A DNA stretch of 64,000 nt from DASSUW01 sp963740605 (lineage in GTDB: Bacteria; Actinomycetota; Thermoleophilia; Solirubrobacterales; Solirubrobacteraceae): contig CAVUFC010000022.1 in the NCBI GenBank assembly GCA_963740605.1, positions 620,001 through 684,000 of the forward strand, in the 5' to 3' direction. Below, in pieces: positions 44,668 through 53,516 of this stretch. Numbering within the stretch: position 1 is the first letter of the stretch; every line of letters begins with the position of its first letter. Both the position numbers and the translations under genes were made by a program. The notes under the pieces are model-generated. The model worked only from the letters and a program-made list of their open reading frames with translations. It was not told the DNA's origin and ran no database searches.

Positions 44668-45233
44668 GCGATTGAACGTATCACCGCCTCCGGCACCGCT
44701 CCCTGCCTCACGATCCGCCAGCCGCCGGTCGCCTCGTACTCGCGCAGGTCGACGATCGTCGACGGCGTGCCGGCGAGCTCGCCGCCGTCGATCACGAGAT
44801 CCGCGCCGACACGGATCGACTCGGGAACGTCGTCGAGACGCCGTGCGTCCGCGCCACCGGCGAGGTTGGCGGAGCTCTGCAGCACCGGCGGCACGCCCGC
44901 GAAGTGCGGGAGGTCGGGAACGCGCAGACCGAGGGTGCCCGATCCGCCCGCCAGCGGGTAGCGGTCGCTGGGGATCAGCAGGGTCACGGCGCCTGGAAGC
45001 AGTCGCTCGGCAAGCGCGTGCGTGCGCGGCCCGAGATCAGGGAGGTCGTCGAGCGAGAAGAACATGACCGCCGCGGGCTTGTCCGCCGGGCGGCCCTTGA
45101 GCTCGTACAGCCGCTGCACCGCGTCGGCGTTCTCCGGGTCGCACGCCAGCCCGTAGACCGTGTCGGCCGGGAACACGACCACGCCACCACGCCGCAAGAC
45201 AGGGGTCAGACCCCTTGAGCCGGGTGCACTCAA
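44664..45233 (-). CDS. L-threonylcarbamoyladenylate synthase (Sua5/YwlC/TsaC family)
   Basis: A protein of about 189 residues that makes threonylcarbamoyl-AMP for the t6A modification of ANN-decoding tRNAs. The core motifs are seen: GGVVVFPADTVYGLACDPEN, LKGRPADKPAAVMFFSLDDLP, LLPGAVTLLIPS, GTLGLRVPDLP and LQSSANLAGGADARRLDDVPE. The start is unusual. The TTG at 45233 overlaps the prmC stop (TTGA) and lies inside a large inverted repeat, so the first dozen residues are encoded by the repeat. Later in-frame TTG (45197) or GTG (45182) starts are possible. Confidence 0.88.
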   Translation of the reverse strand: MSAPGSRGLTPVLRRGGVVVFPADTVYGLACDPENADAVQRLYELKGRPADKPAAVMFFSLDDLPDLGPRTHALAERLLPGAVTLLIPSDRYPLAGGSGTLGLRVPDLPHFAGVPPVLQSSANLAGGADARRLDDVPESIRVGADLVIDGGELAGTPSTIVDLREYEATGGWRIVRQGAVPEAVIRSIA

Positions 45234-45245
45234 GGGGTCTGACCC
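45203..45245. repeat. REP-like inverted repeat at the prmC/tsaC junction
   Basis: Left arm 45203-45219 and right arm 45229-45245 are perfect reverse complements over 17 bp, with a 9-bp spacer. Each arm contains a smaller palindrome GGGTC-A-GACCC type core. The element encodes the last residues and stop of prmC and the likely start of tsaC. It looks like an inserted mobile palindrome of the REP type; no second copy was seen in the window. Confidence 0.75.
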
Positions 45246-46033
45246 TTGCGGCCGACCACCACGCGATCGATCCCGGCCAGGTCGCGCAGCACCTCGATCG
45301 AATATCCCGCGAGCAACGCGCCCACGGCCTCGGCCTGCCACCCGGCGACCTCGAACGCGATGAACGGCACGTCCGCGGCTGCCGGTGCGAGTCGGCGGTA
45401 GATGTCGAGCCCGTCGTCGCCGCCGTACAGCGCGACCGCCGGCTCGTGGCGGGAGATCTCGGGCGACAGGTTCGCGCCGGGTACCACGTACGGCGGGTTC
45501 GACACGACTGCGTCGATCGGGCCGGAGACGCCGTCCAGGAGATCGCCGAGCACGAACTCGATCTCCAGACCCAGCCGCGCCGCGTTCGCCCGGGCCACAT
45601 CGAGGGCCTCGGGACTGATGTCGGTGGCGACAACCCGCAGATCGGGCCGCTCGTCGGCCAGCGCGAGCGCGATCGCGCCCGACCCCGTGCCGACGTCCAC
45701 CACGCGCACGCCCTGCGGCAGCGCCAGCGCCGCCTCGACCACATGCTCGGTCTCCGGCCGCGGGATCAGCACTCGCGGGTCGACCTCGAGCTCGATCCGC
45801 CGGAAGCCCTTGCGCCCGAGGATGTACGCCACGGGCTCACGTTGCACGCGCCGCCGCGCGTACTCCTGGAACGCGCGCGCCTCGGCCGGCTCGAGCCCGC
45901 GGTCAGGCGACGAGATCAGCACCGCCCGGTCCACCCCCATCGCTGCCGCCAGCAGCACCTCGGCGTCGAGCCGCGGCGACTCCACTCCGGCCGCGGTGAG
46001 CGCGATCAGCGCCGAGTCGAGCGCGTCGCGCAC
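45230..46033 (-). CDS. prmC: Peptide chain release factor N5-glutamine methyltransferase
   Basis: A protein of about 267 residues that methylates the GGQ glutamine of release factors. It has the N-terminal helical domain (VRDALDSALIALTAAGVESPRLDAEVLLAAAMGVDRA), FRRIELEVDPRVLIPRPETEHVV, the SAM site VVDVGTGSGAIALALA and the catalytic NPPY in DAVVSNPPYVVPG. GTG 46033 is preferred; TTG 46063 is open but overlaps prfA. The last residues (GRKGQTP) come from the inverted repeat that was apparently inserted here, so the native C-terminus has probably been replaced. It lies right after its substrate gene prfA. Confidence 0.92.
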   Translation of the reverse strand: MRDALDSALIALTAAGVESPRLDAEVLLAAAMGVDRAVLISSPDRGLEPAEARAFQEYARRRVQREPVAYILGRKGFRRIELEVDPRVLIPRPETEHVVEAALALPQGVRVVDVGTGSGAIALALADERPDLRVVATDISPEALDVARANAARLGLEIEFVLGDLLDGVSGPIDAVVSNPPYVVPGANLSPEISRHEPAVALYGGDDGLDIYRRLAPAAADVPFIAFEVAGWQAEAVGALLAGYSIEVLRDLAGIDRVVVGRKGQTP

Positions 46034-46040
46034 GCTGGTT

Positions 46041-47093
46041 TCAGCCAGCCGCTTGGAGCTCAAGTCGCTTGCGCTTCTCGGCGTCCTGCAGCGCGCTGGT
46101 GATCTCGTCGAGCTCGCCGGCGAGGACGGCGTCGAGGTTGTGGACGGTGAGGCCGTCGACGCGATGGTCGGTGACGCGGCGCTGCGGGAAGTTGTAGGTG
46201 CGGATCTTCTCCGCCCGCTCGCCGGTGCCGACCTGCGCGCGCCGGTCGGCGGCGAGCTCGGCCTGCTGCTCGGCCACCTTCTGCTCGTACAGCCGCGCGC
46301 GCAGCACCTTCATCGCGCGCTCGCGGTTCTGCAGCTGCGACTTCTCGTCCTGCATCGAGACCACGAGGCCGGTCGGCTTATGCGTGATGCGCACGGCGGA
46401 GTCGGTCGTGTTGACGGACTGGCCGCCCGGGCCCGATGAGCGGTAGACGTCGATCTCGAGGTCGTTCTGGTCGATCTCGACCTCGACGTCCTCGGCCTCC
46501 GGCAACACCGCGACGGTCGCCGTCGACGTGTGGATGCGGCCCTGCGACTCGGTCGCCGGCACGCGCTGGACGCGGTGCGTCCCGCCCTCGTACTTGAAGC
46601 GCGAGTACGCGCCGTCGCCGCGGACCTCGAACGTGTACGAGCCGTCGGACGCGTCCAGCGTCTCGGTCTTGAACCCGACCCGCTCGGCGTAGCGCGCGAG
46701 CATGCGGTAGAGGTCGCCCGCCCACAGGCCGGCCTCGTCGCCGCCCGCGCCGCCGCGAATCTCGACGATCACGTTCTTGTCGTCGTTCGGGTCCGTCTCC
46801 ACCATCGCGAGCCGGATCTCCTCCTCGAGCTCCTCGATCCGCTCGCGCGCGACACGGATCTCCTCGCGCATCTCGGGATCGTCGCCGCCCTCGTCGATCA
46901 GCTCCTGCGCGCCCTCGGCGTCGGAGACCGCACGGCGCCATTCCTCCGCCAGCTTGGCGGCGGGTGAGAGCTGATTGAACTGGCGGCCCGCGTCCGCGTA
47001 ACGGTCGCGATCGGAGATCACGGCGGGATCCGCCATCTGCTCCTGCACCTCCGCGTAACGGGCCTCGATCTGCTCGACGAGCGACTCGATCAT
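46041..47093 (-). CDS. prfA: Peptide chain release factor 1
   Basis: A 350-residue class I release factor. It has the acidic N-terminal coiled domain, EIRGGAGGDEAGLWAGDLYRML, HRVQRVPATESQGRIHTSTATVAVLPEAE and the catalytic loop SSGPGGQSVNTTDSAVRITH. The downstream EKSQLQNRERAMKVLRARL is also typical. The recognition loop fits RF1 (UAA and UAG) rather than RF2. The gene is directly followed by prmC, the common arrangement. Confidence 0.97.
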   Translation of the reverse strand: MIESLVEQIEARYAEVQEQMADPAVISDRDRYADAGRQFNQLSPAAKLAEEWRRAVSDAEGAQELIDEGGDDPEMREEIRVARERIEELEEEIRLAMVETDPNDDKNVIVEIRGGAGGDEAGLWAGDLYRMLARYAERVGFKTETLDASDGSYTFEVRGDGAYSRFKYEGGTHRVQRVPATESQGRIHTSTATVAVLPEAEDVEVEIDQNDLEIDVYRSSGPGGQSVNTTDSAVRITHKPTGLVVSMQDEKSQLQNRERAMKVLRARLYEQKVAEQQAELAADRRAQVGTGERAEKIRTYNFPQRRVTDHRVDGLTVHNLDAVLAGELDEITSALQDAEKRKRLELQAAG

Positions 47094-47105
47094 GGCCCGA
47101 CGAGT

Positions 47106-48065
47106 CTAGGCCACGACCTCCATCCCCACCTTGTCCTCATCCGAGGCATTGCGGGGATCCTCGTTCTCGAGGACGGCGTCCATCGCGGCGATCGCGACGG
47201 CGAGCTGCTCGAGGTCGGGCTCGCGGGTGGTGAGCTTCTGCAGCTGCATGCCCGGCCACATCAGCGTCTGGACCCAGCGCTTGCGGCGGTTGCGGCCGGC
47301 GAACTTGATCACCTCGAACGACAGGCCGGCGATCAGCGGCACGCCGATGATCCGGGACGCCACCAGGAAGTACCACTCGGGCAGGCCGAGAGGCGCGAAC
47401 ACGAAGATCGCGACGATCATGACGATCAGCAGGAAGCTCGTGCCGCAACGCGGGTGCAGGCGCGAGTAGCGCTGCGCGTTCTCGGGCGTCAGCGGCTCGT
47501 TGGCCTCGTAGCAGGAGATGGTCTTGTGCTCGGCGCCGTGGTACTCGAACACGCGGCGCAGGTCGCGCAGGCGCGAGAGCATCCAGATGTAGCCGAGGAA
47601 GATCGTGGTGCGCAGGATGCCCTCGACGACCCAGAAGAGGAACGCCGAGCCGAGCTTGTCCTTGAACAGGCTGGTGAGGCCGACCGGGACCACGAAGAAG
47701 AGGCCCACCGCGAACAGCAGCGCGACCACCATCGTGCCGACCCACATGCCGCCGGAGATCGGCTCCTCGTCCTCGCCGAGCTGCGCGTTGGCCGCGATGT
47801 TGAGCGCGTTGAAGCCGATCTTGAGCGATTCGACGAGCGCGACGACGCCGCGGATGATCGGCCAGCGCAGGACGCGGTGGCGCTTGGCCCAGGAGATGAG
47901 CGGGAACTTCTGGACGTCGATCTCGCCCTCGGGCTTGCGCACGCCGACCGCCCATGTGCGGACGCCGCGCATCATCACCCCTTCGAGGACCGCCTGCCCA
48001 CCTACGGGGGCGTCGCGTTGGGCGCCCAGCGACGGCGCGGGCAGACGAGTCTCGAGAGTGCTCAC
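47106..48065 (-). CDS. DUF1385 family membrane protein
   Basis: A 319-residue integral membrane protein with the DUF1385 signature near the N-terminus (GGQAVLEGVMMRGVRTWAVGVR) and the conserved EYHGAEHKTISCYE and SRLHPRCGTSFLL in the middle. Four or five membrane helices are visible. Function is not known. In many Gram-positive bacteria the gene sits beside rpmE and prfA, as it does here, which suggests a link to translation or cell growth. It runs 12 bp upstream of prfA. Confidence 0.9.
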   Translation of the reverse strand: MSTLETRLPAPSLGAQRDAPVGGQAVLEGVMMRGVRTWAVGVRKPEGEIDVQKFPLISWAKRHRVLRWPIIRGVVALVESLKIGFNALNIAANAQLGEDEEPISGGMWVGTMVVALLFAVGLFFVVPVGLTSLFKDKLGSAFLFWVVEGILRTTIFLGYIWMLSRLRDLRRVFEYHGAEHKTISCYEANEPLTPENAQRYSRLHPRCGTSFLLIVMIVAIFVFAPLGLPEWYFLVASRIIGVPLIAGLSFEVIKFAGRNRRKRWVQTLMWPGMQLQKLTTREPDLEQLAVAIAAMDAVLENEDPRNASDEDKVGMEVVA

Positions 48066-48103
48066 AGGGCTAGGATCGGCAGCCAGGCCCGATGCCTAGA
48101 GGC

Positions 48104-48319
48104 TCAGGTCTCGCCGCGCTGGCGCTTGGCGGCCCGACGCTGGAACCGCTCGACGCGACCGCCGGTGTCGACCAGCTTCTGCTTGCCCGTGTAGAACGGG
48201 TGGCAGTTCGAGCAGATCTCCACGTGCATGTCGCCCTTCGTCGAGCGCGTCTTGAACGTGTTCCCGCATGTGCACGTCACGGTGGCCTCGACGTACTCGG
48301 GATGAATATCGGTCTTCAT
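48104..48319 (-). CDS. rpmE: 50S ribosomal protein L31
   Basis: A 71-residue ribosomal protein of the zinc-containing (C+) type. The four Cys ligands are at residues 16, 18, 36 and 39 (TCTCGN and EICSNCHPFYTGKQK). The ATG at 48319 gives the standard start MKTDIHPEY. It leads the series rpmE, DUF1385, prfA, prmC. Confidence 0.97.
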   Translation of the reverse strand: MKTDIHPEYVEATVTCTCGNTFKTRSTKGDMHVEICSNCHPFYTGKQKLVDTGGRVERFQRRAAKRQRGET

Positions 48320-48336
48320 GATGAGATCCAGTGTAG

Positions 48337-49107
48337 ATGCCACTACACGTTCGAGATCTCGGTTCCGGCCCGCCGGTGGTGTTCCTCCACCCCGGCCCCG
48401 GTCTGGACGGCTCCGTCTTTCTCCCCGGCGCCCAGCGCGTCGCAGACGCGGGCTACCGCGTCCTGCTCGTCGACCTCCCCGGCAGCGGGCGCTCGCCGGC
48501 CGCCGACTGGACGCTCGCGGGTTACGCCGAGGCGGTCGAGGACCTTGCGAACGAGCTCGGGCTTCAGGACTGGACGCTGCTCGGCCATTCGTTCGGCGGC
48601 TACGTCGCGATGCAGCATGTCGTCGACTACGCGACCGCCACTCGCTACGTGGCCTCGTGCACCGACGCCGAGGAGGAGCCGGCCCCCGGCGTGTCGGAGG
48701 ATCGCTGGGACGACATGTCGCCGGAGGTCGCCGCCGCGTTCGAGCGCGAGGCATCGGTCAGCACGCCAGAGGAGTGCCGCGAGGTCTGGCGCGACCAGCT
48801 CCCGTTCTTCGGTTCGGCCGCCGTCGAGCCGATGCTCGACCGCGTCGTCTTCCAGCCAGAGGCCCACCATCCGCATGAGCTGGGCGAGCTGCACGCGCTC
48901 GATGCGCTGGCCTCGTTCGGCGGCCCCGTGCTGGCGATCGCCGCCGAGGACGATCGCGCGCAGCCGCCGGGCAATGCGCGCCGGATCGCGAAGGCGGCCG
49001 GCGGTGAGCTGCTGATCATCGACGGCGCCGGGCACTTCCCGTTCGCCGAGACGCCGGACCGCTACTGGCCGCCGCTGATCGACTGGCTCAACCGCACGGC
49101 TTCGTGA
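48337..49107 (+). CDS. Alpha/beta hydrolase (proline iminopeptidase-like)
   Basis: A 256-residue alpha/beta hydrolase. The oxyanion region is VVFLHPGPGLDGSVF, the nucleophile elbow is GHSFGGYVAM (Ser in GHSFG) and the late Asp and His are in AEDDRAQPPG and DGAGHFPFAETP. The HPGPG motif is typical of the proline iminopeptidase branch, but the substrate is not certain. A cap domain occupies about residues 125-185. It is divergent from rpmE and overlaps the opposite gene at its 3' end by 20 bp. Confidence 0.87.
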   Translation: MPLHVRDLGSGPPVVFLHPGPGLDGSVFLPGAQRVADAGYRVLLVDLPGSGRSPAADWTLAGYAEAVEDLANELGLQDWTLLGHSFGGYVAMQHVVDYATATRYVASCTDAEEEPAPGVSEDRWDDMSPEVAAAFEREASVSTPEECREVWRDQLPFFGSAAVEPMLDRVVFQPEAHHPHELGELHALDALASFGGPVLAIAAEDDRAQPPGNARRIAKAAGGELLIIDGAGHFPFAETPDRYWPPLIDWLNRTAS

Positions 49108-49789
49108 ACGCGTTGTCGAGCTCGTTGCGCTCGTCGACGAGGTTCAGCGGGTCGGCCGTGACCGTGAGCGAGGTGCCGGACTTGCAGTTCGGCCCGTGCA
49201 GCGCCACCAGCCGCTGCGAGTGCGGCGCGAGGCTGTCGACCGACACCGGGTCGAGCAATGTGGAGCCGACCGCGAGCTGAAGCTCGAACGGCCCGGCGGC
49301 CGTGATGCCGTTGTTGACGACGACCGCGTCGTAACGATGCCTCGTCGAGTGCGTCAGCGACTTGACCTTCAGGTTCGGCCGGTGATCGGGCTCGCGGCAG
49401 GCGCGCGAGATCTTCTTCGCGGCCGCGATCACCTTCCTGTGCAGGTCGCGCCACTGGAAGCGGACGACCGCGCGGTAGCGCGCCGGGCCGAGCAGGCCTT
49501 TCACGCGGCGGGTGAAGACCCAGCTCGTCTTGCCCTTGCCGGCCGTCGTCCAGCTGCGGAAGCCGGGCGCGGCGATGCGGTGGTACGAACCCTGGTCGCT
49601 CCGGCGGACCTGCAGCGTGAACTTCATCCGCAGCCGTGCGGCGTCCTTGACGGCGCCCATCCGCGCCTCGAACTGGGCGACGCGCTCGGTCGGCACGCAC
49701 GCGGTCAGCGACACCTTCGCGGGCGGCGCGGCCTGGGCGGGCGCCGCCAGCGCGGCGAAGAGCACGATGGTCAGCACTGTGCGGCGCAT
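49088..49789 (-). CDS. Secreted protein with CARDB-like C-terminal domain
   Basis: A 233-residue exported protein: signal peptide (VLTIVLFAALAAPAQAA), a middle beta-rich domain (about 25-130) and a C-terminal segment resembling a CARDB adhesion-like module (YDAVVVNNGITAAGPFELQLAVGS and LVDERNELDNAFTKPC). Three or four Cys could form disulphides. No catalytic motif is visible. It may be a surface or matrix protein. Confidence 0.7.
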   Translation of the reverse strand: MRRTVLTIVLFAALAAPAQAAPPAKVSLTACVPTERVAQFEARMGAVKDAARLRMKFTLQVRRSDQGSYHRIAAPGFRSWTTAGKGKTSWVFTRRVKGLLGPARYRAVVRFQWRDLHRKVIAAAKKISRACREPDHRPNLKVKSLTHSTRHRYDAVVVNNGITAAGPFELQLAVGSTLLDPVSVDSLAPHSQRLVALHGPNCKSGTSLTVTADPLNLVDERNELDNAFTKPCG

Positions 49790-49845
49790 GGCTCCCCATA
49801 AACGCCGCAGAGCGCCCTAAGTTTCGCTGCCCCCGCCGAGCAGTG

Positions 49846-51540
49846 CTACGTAATCTGGTACATCGGGCCGTCGCCGCCCTCCGGCGGAGTCAGGCGGCCG
49901 CCCTTGGCGGTGATCGCCCCGCACTGCACGCAGTTCGACGGGTTGACGATCAGATCGATGTAGCCGTTCTCGGCCGCGTCGTCCGGGATCTCGTAGACCC
50001 CGGCCGGGCACATGTACGCCCACGCCTCCGCCACCTCGCGCGGCACACGCTTCTCGATCCGGATGTGGCTCGGCGCGTCGTCGCGCGTCGCGTTGCCGGT
50101 GAGGAAGACGCCCGAGAGCTTGTCGAAGAAGTACTTGCCGTCGGGCTTCGGGTAGCGCTTGTCGCGGTCCGACGAGGAGACCGGGCTGTCGGCGTCGCGG
50201 TGCGTCGCCCAGTGCCCGCCCGGGAACCGGCCCTTGCTCACGACCATCGCGTTGGTGATCGCGCCGCCCATGACGAGCCCCTTGCTGAAGGGCTGCTTCA
50301 TGTTGCGCGACTCCCACAGGTCCTTGCCGATCTCCGACTCATGCACCGCCTCCTCGTAGGCCGAGAAGTCGGTCGAGCCGGCCTTGAGCTGGCGGTAGAT
50401 CGTCTCGGCGGCGAGCATCCCGGAGCGGATCGCGTAGTGGATCCCCTTCAGCCGCGGCACGTTGACCATGCCGCCGGCGTCGCCGCAGACGACCATGCCG
50501 GGCGCGTGCAGCTTGGGCATCGCCCAATACCCGCCCTCGGGGATCGCCTTCGCGCCCCACGCCACGCGCTTGCCGTCCTTGAGGATCTTGCGAACGAGCG
50601 GGTGCTGCTTGAACTCCTGCAGCACGTCATGGACTGAGAGCCGCGCATCGGTGTAGTCGAGCCCGACGACGAAGCCGATCGACACCTTCGGCGTCTCGCC
50701 CTCGCGGTTCATGCCGTAGATCCACGAGCCGCCGAACTCCTTGTATTTGGCGCCCCCGCGCAGCGGCCAGCCGAGCGTGTGGACGACCTTGCGGAACGGC
50801 TCGTCGATCTCCCAGACCTCCTTCACGCCGAGCGCCCACACCTGCGGGTCCTTCGCTGCGAGGTCGAGGCCCCGCAGCGCGGCGCCGGTCAGGTGGCCCC
50901 AGCAGCCCTCGGCGAGCACGGTCGCGCGCGCGACGACATCGGATCCCGGCTCGAAGTTGCCCTTCTCGCCGCCCTCCTTGTCGCGCCCCTTGTCCCCGGT
51001 GCGGATGCCGCGCACGACGCCGTCCTCGACGAGCAGCTTGTTGGCGCTCGTCTCGGTCAGTAGGTACGCGCCCGCCTCCTCGGCCTTCTCGGCCAGCCAG
51101 CGGTTGAGCTCGGCGACCGACACGATGTGGTTGCCGTGGTTGCGGAACGGCGGCGGCGTCGGCTTCAGCGGGATCGCCCGCTTGCGACCGGCCATGAAGT
51201 AGACCGTCTCGCCCTCGACCGGGCCGTAGGTCGGCCACGAGTCGTCGTCCGGGAACAGCTCCTGGATCGCCGACGGGTTCATCACCGCGCCCGACAACTG
51301 GTGGGCGCCGGCGACCTTCCCCTTCTCGACGACGGCCACCGGCACCTCGCCGAGCGATTCCGTCAGCTCAGGGTCGTCCTCGAGCAGCTGCAGCAGCCGG
51401 ATGGCACACGCCAGCCCGGCCTGCCCGCCGCCCACGATCGCGACGCCCACCTCGATCCGCTCGTCCTCCGGATCGGTCGGCGGCCCGAGGAACTCGTCCG
51501 CCGAGTCAACCGGCGGCGGGTACTCGCTCGGTGCTGTCAC
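49846..51540 (-). CDS. Electron transfer flavoprotein-ubiquinone oxidoreductase-like protein
   Basis: A 564-residue flavoprotein that would pass electrons from ETF to the quinone pool. The FAD site is VGVAIVGGGQAGLACAIRLLQLL and the quinone and FAD domains follow (GAVMNPSAIQELFPDD, PPFRNHGNHIVSVAELNRWLAEKAEEAGAYL, VCGDAGGMVNVPRLKGIHYAIRSGMLAAE). The C-terminal iron-sulphur domain has CPAGVYEIPDD and NCVQCGAITAKG; only three of the four expected Cys are present, the last being replaced by Ile. It lies downstream of etfB-etfA on the same strand after a 163-bp gap. Confidence 0.88.
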   Translation of the reverse strand: MTAPSEYPPPVDSADEFLGPPTDPEDERIEVGVAIVGGGQAGLACAIRLLQLLEDDPELTESLGEVPVAVVEKGKVAGAHQLSGAVMNPSAIQELFPDDDSWPTYGPVEGETVYFMAGRKRAIPLKPTPPPFRNHGNHIVSVAELNRWLAEKAEEAGAYLLTETSANKLLVEDGVVRGIRTGDKGRDKEGGEKGNFEPGSDVVARATVLAEGCWGHLTGAALRGLDLAAKDPQVWALGVKEVWEIDEPFRKVVHTLGWPLRGGAKYKEFGGSWIYGMNREGETPKVSIGFVVGLDYTDARLSVHDVLQEFKQHPLVRKILKDGKRVAWGAKAIPEGGYWAMPKLHAPGMVVCGDAGGMVNVPRLKGIHYAIRSGMLAAETIYRQLKAGSTDFSAYEEAVHESEIGKDLWESRNMKQPFSKGLVMGGAITNAMVVSKGRFPGGHWATHRDADSPVSSSDRDKRYPKPDGKYFFDKLSGVFLTGNATRDDAPSHIRIEKRVPREVAEAWAYMCPAGVYEIPDDAAENGYIDLIVNPSNCVQCGAITAKGGRLTPPEGGDGPMYQIT

Positions 51541-51703
51541 TAGTGACTCCTCCCGTAATCCGCGGGGCCCTTGGGCGGTCGCTGGCGCCGCCTGGCAAGG
51601 ACGCAGATCCGCAGGAATCCCTCTGGGATTTCAAGGGTCGAGGACGCCGCCAGGTGGTGATCAGCGGCCGATCCAAGGGTGCCGGGGGTTGCGGGAGGGG
51701 TCA

Positions 51704-52681
51704 CTACGAGCCCTTCTTCGCCTTCACGGCTTCGGTGAGCTTCGGGACGATCTTGTTGAGGTCGCCCACGATGCCGAGGTCGGAGAACTCGAAGATCGGG
51801 GCGTTCGAGTCCTTGTTGATCGCCACGATGTTCTCCGAGCTCTGCATGCCGACCTTGTGCTGGATCGCGCCGGAGATGCCGGCCGCCAGGTAGAGCTTCG
51901 GCGCGACCGTCTTGCCCGTCTGGCCGATCTGGGCGGCGTACGGGTACCAGCCGGCGTCGACCACGGCACGGGTCGCGGCGACGGCGCCGCCGAGCGCGCC
52001 GGCCAGCTCCTCGAGCTGATTGAAGCCGTCGGCGTTGCCGAGGCCGCGGCCGCCGGCGACGAGGATGTTGGCGTCCTCGATGTTCACGTCGGCGCCGCGC
52101 TGCTCGCCGCGCTGGACCATCGTGGCCTTCAGCGAGTGGGGCTGGAAGTCGACGCTGACGTCCTCGACCGTTGCGGGGCGGGCGGGATCCGATTCCCGGA
52201 CCTCGAACGCGTTCAGGCGGCTGATGATCACGCCGACCTTCGAGCGGTAGTGCACGTCGGAGACCTGGGAGTCCTTGAGGATCGGGCGCTTGGCGACGAG
52301 CTTGCCGCGGCGCACCTCGACATCGGTGACCTCCATCACGACCCCGGCGTCGAGCCGCGCGGCCAGGCCGGCGCCGATCTCGAAGCCGAGCAGGCCGCCG
52401 CCGAACAGCAGGTAGTCGTGGCCCGAGTCGGTCGCGACCTTGGCCATCGCGTCGACGACCGGCTGGGCGAGGCCCTCGGGGCCCTCGACGCGGAAGACCT
52501 TCGCCGCGCCGTAGTTGCCGAGCTGGCTCGCCAGATCGTCGCCGATGCCCTCGCCGACCATGATCGCGTGACACTCGGTGCCGAGCTCGGAAGCGAGTCG
52601 CGCACCCTCCGAGACGGCGCCGAGCGAGTTCTTGTTGAAGGCGCCCTCGTAGTGGAGCGCGTAGACCAGGATCCCGCTCAT
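51704..52681 (-). CDS. etfA: Electron transfer flavoprotein subunit alpha
   Basis: A 325-residue FAD-binding subunit. The C-terminal FAD site is well conserved: VAGGRGLGNADGFNQLEELAGALGGAVAATRAVVDAGWYPYAAQIGQTGKTVAPKLYLAAGISGAIQH, then SENIVAINKDSNAPIFEFSDLGIVGDL. The N-terminal domain is typical of the alpha subunit. ATG 52681 overlaps the etfB stop (ATGA). Together the pair accepts electrons from acyl-CoA dehydrogenases. Confidence 0.96.
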   Translation of the reverse strand: MSGILVYALHYEGAFNKNSLGAVSEGARLASELGTECHAIMVGEGIGDDLASQLGNYGAAKVFRVEGPEGLAQPVVDAMAKVATDSGHDYLLFGGGLLGFEIGAGLAARLDAGVVMEVTDVEVRRGKLVAKRPILKDSQVSDVHYRSKVGVIISRLNAFEVRESDPARPATVEDVSVDFQPHSLKATMVQRGEQRGADVNIEDANILVAGGRGLGNADGFNQLEELAGALGGAVAATRAVVDAGWYPYAAQIGQTGKTVAPKLYLAAGISGAIQHKVGMQSSENIVAINKDSNAPIFEFSDLGIVGDLNKIVPKLTEAVKAKKGS

Positions 52682-53472
52682 GCCAGCAGCTTCCTCTCGT
52701 CGAGCCAGGCGACGATCTGCTCGACCGTCTCGCCCGTGTCCTCGTCCTCGATGATCTTGCCCGCCTCCTTGGCGGGCGGGGCCGCGAAGTCGCTGCAGTG
52801 GGCGCGGGCGTTGTCGTAGCCGACGCGGTCGGCCTCGATGCCGGCGTCGGCGACCGACTTGGTGTCGAGCGGCTTCTTCTTCGCGCCCATGATCGCCTTC
52901 AGCGACGGGTAGCGCGGCTCGTTGATCGCGTCGCCGACCGAGATCACGGCGGGGAGCTCGACGAGCACCGTGTCGTAGCCGTACTCGGCCTGACGCTCGC
53001 AGCGCAGCTTGCCGTCCTCGACGTCGATCTTGATCACCTGCGTCAGCGACGGCATCTGCAGGTGGTCGGCCACGACGGCGCCGATCGTGTAGCACTCGCC
53101 GTCATCCGACTGCTGGCCGAGGAGGACCAGGTCGGGCGACTCGGCCTCGAGCGTCTTGGCCAGCGCGTAGCCGGTGCCGTTGACGTCGGAGCCGGCGAGC
53201 GCGTCGTCGGTCAGCTGGACGGCGCGGTCCGCGCCGAGCGAGACCGCCTTGCGCAGTGCGCGCTCGGACGACGTCGGGCCCATGGTGACCGCGACGACCT
53301 CGTCGACGTCGATCGCCCCGCCCTCCTTGAGCTGCATCGCCGCCTCGATGGCGTGCGTGTCGAACGGGTTGAGGTTCTTCTCGCCGCCGCGGTCCAAGCG
53401 CCCCGTCGAGGGGTTGATTCGCTTCTCGACAGCGGCGTCCGGAACCTCTTTGACCAGGACGCAGATCTTCAC
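52678..53472 (-). CDS. etfB: Electron transfer flavoprotein subunit beta
   Basis: A 264-residue subunit with the beta-ETF hallmarks: CVLVKEVPDAAVEKRINPSTG, LNPFDTHAIEAAMQLKE, VTMGPTSSERALRKAVSLGADRAVQLTD, the AMP-site region LLGQQSDDGECYTIGAVVADHLQMPSLTQVIKI and ISVGDAINEPRYPSLKAIMGAKKKPLD. Standard length. It heads the etfB-etfA-ETF dehydrogenase set. Confidence 0.96.
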   Translation of the reverse strand: MKICVLVKEVPDAAVEKRINPSTGRLDRGGEKNLNPFDTHAIEAAMQLKEGGAIDVDEVVAVTMGPTSSERALRKAVSLGADRAVQLTDDALAGSDVNGTGYALAKTLEAESPDLVLLGQQSDDGECYTIGAVVADHLQMPSLTQVIKIDVEDGKLRCERQAEYGYDTVLVELPAVISVGDAINEPRYPSLKAIMGAKKKPLDTKSVADAGIEADRVGYDNARAHCSDFAAPPAKEAGKIIEDEDTGETVEQIVAWLDERKLLA

Positions 53473-53516
53473 TTAGGACACCTCATGAGTCGGATCCTAC
53501 CTCGTTGACTGACGAG

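Noticed and set aside
51541..51703. Possible regulatory RNA between etfA and the ETF dehydrogenase gene
   Set aside because: Only a short AATCCC-TCT-GGGATT hairpin and a weak CCTGGC/GCCAGG pair were seen, too little to support a structured element.
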